Shown piece by piece: positions 24,191-25,736 of a stretch of 25,736 nt of DNA. The DNA comes from a candidate division Zixibacteria bacterium SM23_81 (GTDB taxonomy: Bacteria > SM23-81), in NCBI GenBank assembly GCA_001304015.1, contig LJUY01000036.1, positions 1 through 25,736 of the forward strand. Reading direction: 5' to 3'. The translations under genes were made by a program, and so were the position numbers. Every line of letters begins with the position of its first letter. Position 1 is the stretch's first letter. The notes below the pieces were generated by a model. It worked only from the letters and a program-made list of their open reading frames with translations. It searched no databases and was not told the DNA's origin.

Positions 24191-24337
24191 ATGAGCAGAG
24201 GGAGTTTCTTCATCATATTGTTGTTTGTTCTGTGGTTTGTCTTGATGCGTTTCGTGTTGCCTAAGTTTGGAGTATATACCTGAATGAGCAAAGCCTGTGC
24301 TCCCGAGGATCGGGAGAAAACTGAACAGCTAAAGTAA
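24191..24337 (+). CDS. Small single-pass membrane protein, candidate selenoprotein read through TGA
   Basis: ATG at 24191 has AGGAGGAGAG 7 nt ahead, a strong ribosome site. Thirty codons encode a short basic start, one hydrophobic segment (about residues 5-23) and MRFVLPKFGVYT, then TGA at 24281-24283. The same frame goes on for 17 codons (MSKACAPEDREKTEQLK) to TAA at 24335-24337, which touches the terminator. A hairpin with GGA loop begins 17 nt after the TGA. If TGA is read as selenocysteine the product has 48 residues with Sec31 and Cys36. If not, it is a 30-residue membrane peptide. Co-transcribed with the exported disulfide oxidoreductase (27-nt gap), so a thiol/selenol partner role at the membrane is inferred. 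I cannot name a family. Confidence 0.6.
24300..24316 (+). promoter_or_regulatory. SECIS-like hairpin downstream of in-frame TGA
   Basis: CTCCCGA (24300-24306) pairs perfectly with TCGGGAG (24310-24316) around a GGA loop. The loop starts 23 nt after the TGA, within the range known for bacterial SECIS elements (about 16-37 nt), and has G at its first two positions, as they do. Confidence 0.5.
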
Positions 24338-24366
24338 GGCGGAAACTTCTGTTTTCGCCTTTTTTT
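24338..24366 (+). terminator. Rho-independent terminator
   Basis: GGCGGAAAC (24338-24346) pairs with GTTTTCGCC (24351-24359) around TTCT, followed by seven T. The 9-bp stem with one G-U pair begins on the base right after the TAA of the candidate selenoprotein. It ends the disulfide-oxidoreductase operon. Confidence 0.9.
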
Positions 24367-24517
24367 GTGCTCCGCTGATGCCAACCTTGAACTCCATGAG
24401 TGGCGCACAGATTTATCCCTTGCCCACAGCGGGGACTTTTTTTATTGTTAGATATGAGAGAGTGAGTCTCGAGAAATTTGTCCTGATGTCGCCACATATA
24501 AATAAGGATGGTATGGC

Positions 24518-25504
24518 ATGAACTATGTGGTCGGAATAGATGGTGGTGCTACTAAAACTGCTGGTCTGCTGGCTGACCTGGAGGGACATGTCTTGGCCCA
24601 GGGGTCTGCGGGCCCCACCAATTACCAGGTCGTGGGTTCCTCGGGAATCACCAATGAGGTTCCTCAGCTGGTGCACGTTCTGTTCGCCAGCGCTCGTGTG
24701 CCTGAGGAGAAATTGGCCTGCATTGCACTGGGGCTTGCCGGTGTGGGGAGGCCGGGAGAGCCCGAGCAAGTGGCCGCCATTGTGGAGGACCTTCATCTGG
24801 CCCGGAAAGTGGTGGTGGATCACGATGCCATAATTGCCCTGGTGGGTGCCCTTGGCGACCAACCAGGCCTGATCGTCATCGCGGGTACCGGCTCTATCGC
24901 ACTGGGCCGGAATGCCCAGGGCCAGAGGGCGCGCTGCGGTGGGTGGGGGTACCTGTTAGGAGATGAGGGAAGTGGCTATTTCGTAGCTCGCCAGGCCTTG
25001 ATGGCGGCGTTAAAGGCTTTCGATGGTCGTGCAGGGGAGACGTTGCTGACGAAGAGGCTCCTGGGGGAGCTAGGTTTACAGACAGTGGAGGAGATCATTC
25101 CCAGAGTCTATCACCAGGGAATGAGCCATGATGAGATGGCCACTCTGGCCCCTTTGGTTTTCGATGCTGCCCGGAAAGGCGATGCTGTGGCTCAGGGCAT
25201 TCTAGACCGGGCTGGTAGAGAGCTGGGATTGATGGCCGCGGCCGTGATCTCGAGGCTGGGGATGAAGGGCGGTAATGTGACCATAGGTTTGGTGGGAAGC
25301 CTGTTTAGGGATAAGGACTTGCTCCTGGCGCCTATGCAAACCGTATTGAGCCAGGTGGTTCAGCCGGAATTCATACAACCTCGCCTGGGTCCCGTTCAGG
25401 GAGCCACGATTCTGGCCCTGAAGGCGGCCGGTGTGGTGGTCACATCGACCATGTTGAGGTCCTTGAAGGGTGATTCAACTGAGTTGAATAGAAAAAGGCC
25501 ATAA
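24518..25504 (+). CDS. BadF/BadG/BcrA/BcrD ATPase family protein, N-acetylglucosamine kinase-like
   Basis: 328 residues with the ASKHA sugar-kinase fold. The phosphate-1 motif is VGIDGGATKT at residues 4-13; a second marker is ALGLAGVGRPGE at about 70-81; the adenosine and phosphate-2 region shows VIAGTGSIALGRN and GGWGYLLGDEGSGYFVARQAL at about 140-160, typical of eukaryotic-type NAGK and bacterial relatives. The likely reaction is phosphorylation of N-acetylglucosamine or a related amino sugar from wall recycling; glucosamine kinase is an alternative. No murein-recycling gene is next to it. A ribosome site AAGGA lies about 9 nt before the ATG. It stands alone between a terminator and the next promoter. 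Confidence 0.86.
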   Translation: MNYVVGIDGGATKTAGLLADLEGHVLAQGSAGPTNYQVVGSSGITNEVPQLVHVLFASARVPEEKLACIALGLAGVGRPGEPEQVAAIVEDLHLARKVVVDHDAIIALVGALGDQPGLIVIAGTGSIALGRNAQGQRARCGGWGYLLGDEGSGYFVARQALMAALKAFDGRAGETLLTKRLLGELGLQTVEEIIPRVYHQGMSHDEMATLAPLVFDAARKGDAVAQGILDRAGRELGLMAAAVISRLGMKGGNVTIGLVGSLFRDKDLLLAPMQTVLSQVVQPEFIQPRLGPVQGATILALKAAGVVVTSTMLRSLKGDSTELNRKRP

Positions 25505-25522
25505 AGCTAAGAAATAAAATCC

Positions 25523-25551
25523 TTGACAAGTTAGGGCGATTGTGATAGAAT
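25523..25551 (+). promoter_or_regulatory. Near-consensus sigma70 promoter
   Basis: TTGACA (25523-25528) and TAGAAT (25546-25551) are separated by exactly 17 nt. It serves the partial gene at 25633. The leader contains an ATGGGAG/CTCCCCAT-type hairpin (about 25558-25590). Confidence 0.8.
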
Positions 25552-25632
25552 ACCATAATGGGAGGGTACCAAGCCGACCAACTCCCCATTTGATTAAAAG
25601 TTAAGGGACTTTCTCTTCGTTCGGAGAGAGCC

Positions 25633-25736
25633 ATGCACCGAGGCTGTATCAAGGGCAGCATAGTCCTGATCCTCTTGGCTTTTTGTTTTGCCATCCCCAC
25701 GGCCCGGGCGGTGGAGCGCTGCGTTTTGGTGGAGCT
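25633..25736 (+). CDS. Secreted protein, 5' end only
   Basis: ATG at 25633 has GGAG 6 nt ahead. The 34 visible codons give a Sec signal peptide: a basic start MHRGCIKG, a hydrophobic core (SIVLILLAFCFAIP) and a likely cleavage after TARA. The mature part begins VERCVLVE and is cut by the window edge. A thioredoxin-fold secreted protein often begins with a similar strand, but too little is visible to name a family. The frame is open to the end. A CTCT/AGAG hairpin (25613-25628) could cover the ribosome site. Confidence 0.7.
   Translation, partial: MHRGCIKGSIVLILLAFCFAIPTARAVERCVLVE

Noticed and set aside
24413-24443. Second terminator before the kinase gene (TCCC...GGGA then seven T)
   Set aside because: The stem is only about 4 bp with a 12-nt loop, too weak to call.

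Overview
The window looks like a chromosomal segment of an uncultured, probably anaerobic bacterium. The anaerobe reading rests on a four-subunit pyruvate:ferredoxin oxidoreductase and a rubrerythrin. A giant secreted gingipain-like (C25) peptidase with a CARDB-type domain and a bacterial geranylgeranylglyceryl-phosphate synthase homologue point towards the FCB-like candidate phyla. Against that, the SRP RNA is the large form with an Alu domain, best known from Gram-positives and Thermotoga, so the phylum stays open. No integrase, IS transposase, CRISPR array or rRNA is visible.

Left and middle (1-22012), almost all on the minus strand and listed in transcription order: tRNA-Ala(CGC), large SRP RNA, dnaX, ybaB, recR; an AT-richer two-gene insert (HNH nuclease, four-helix-bundle protein) bounded by 38-bp imperfect inverted repeats; porG-porD-porA-porB; pgsA, pgpA, cinA, thpR; recA, recX, alaS; GGGP synthase, PHP-type phosphatase, gmhA; and the 5' 1501 codons of the C25 peptidase, which runs off the left edge. 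The block SRP RNA-dnaX-ybaB-recR matches the order in Bacillus, and cinA-thpR-recA-recX-alaS is also a familiar core order.

A divergent regulatory region (22013-22698) separates the two halves. It carries a minus-strand promoter for the tRNA and a plus-strand promoter followed by a long, foldable leader ahead of rubrerythrin.

Right part (22699-25736), plus strand: rubrerythrin; an exported two-domain glutaredoxin-like protein disulfide oxidoreductase (CQYC and CPYC); a tiny membrane protein whose frame continues through a TGA, with a hairpin at the distance and with the loop expected of a bacterial SECIS, closing at TAA directly against a strong terminator; a BadF/NAGK-type kinase; and the start of a secreted protein behind a near-consensus promoter.

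The most interesting new candidate is the exported disulfide oxidoreductase plus putative selenoprotein micro-membrane protein. The second is the inverted-repeat-bounded HNH/four-helix-bundle cassette.
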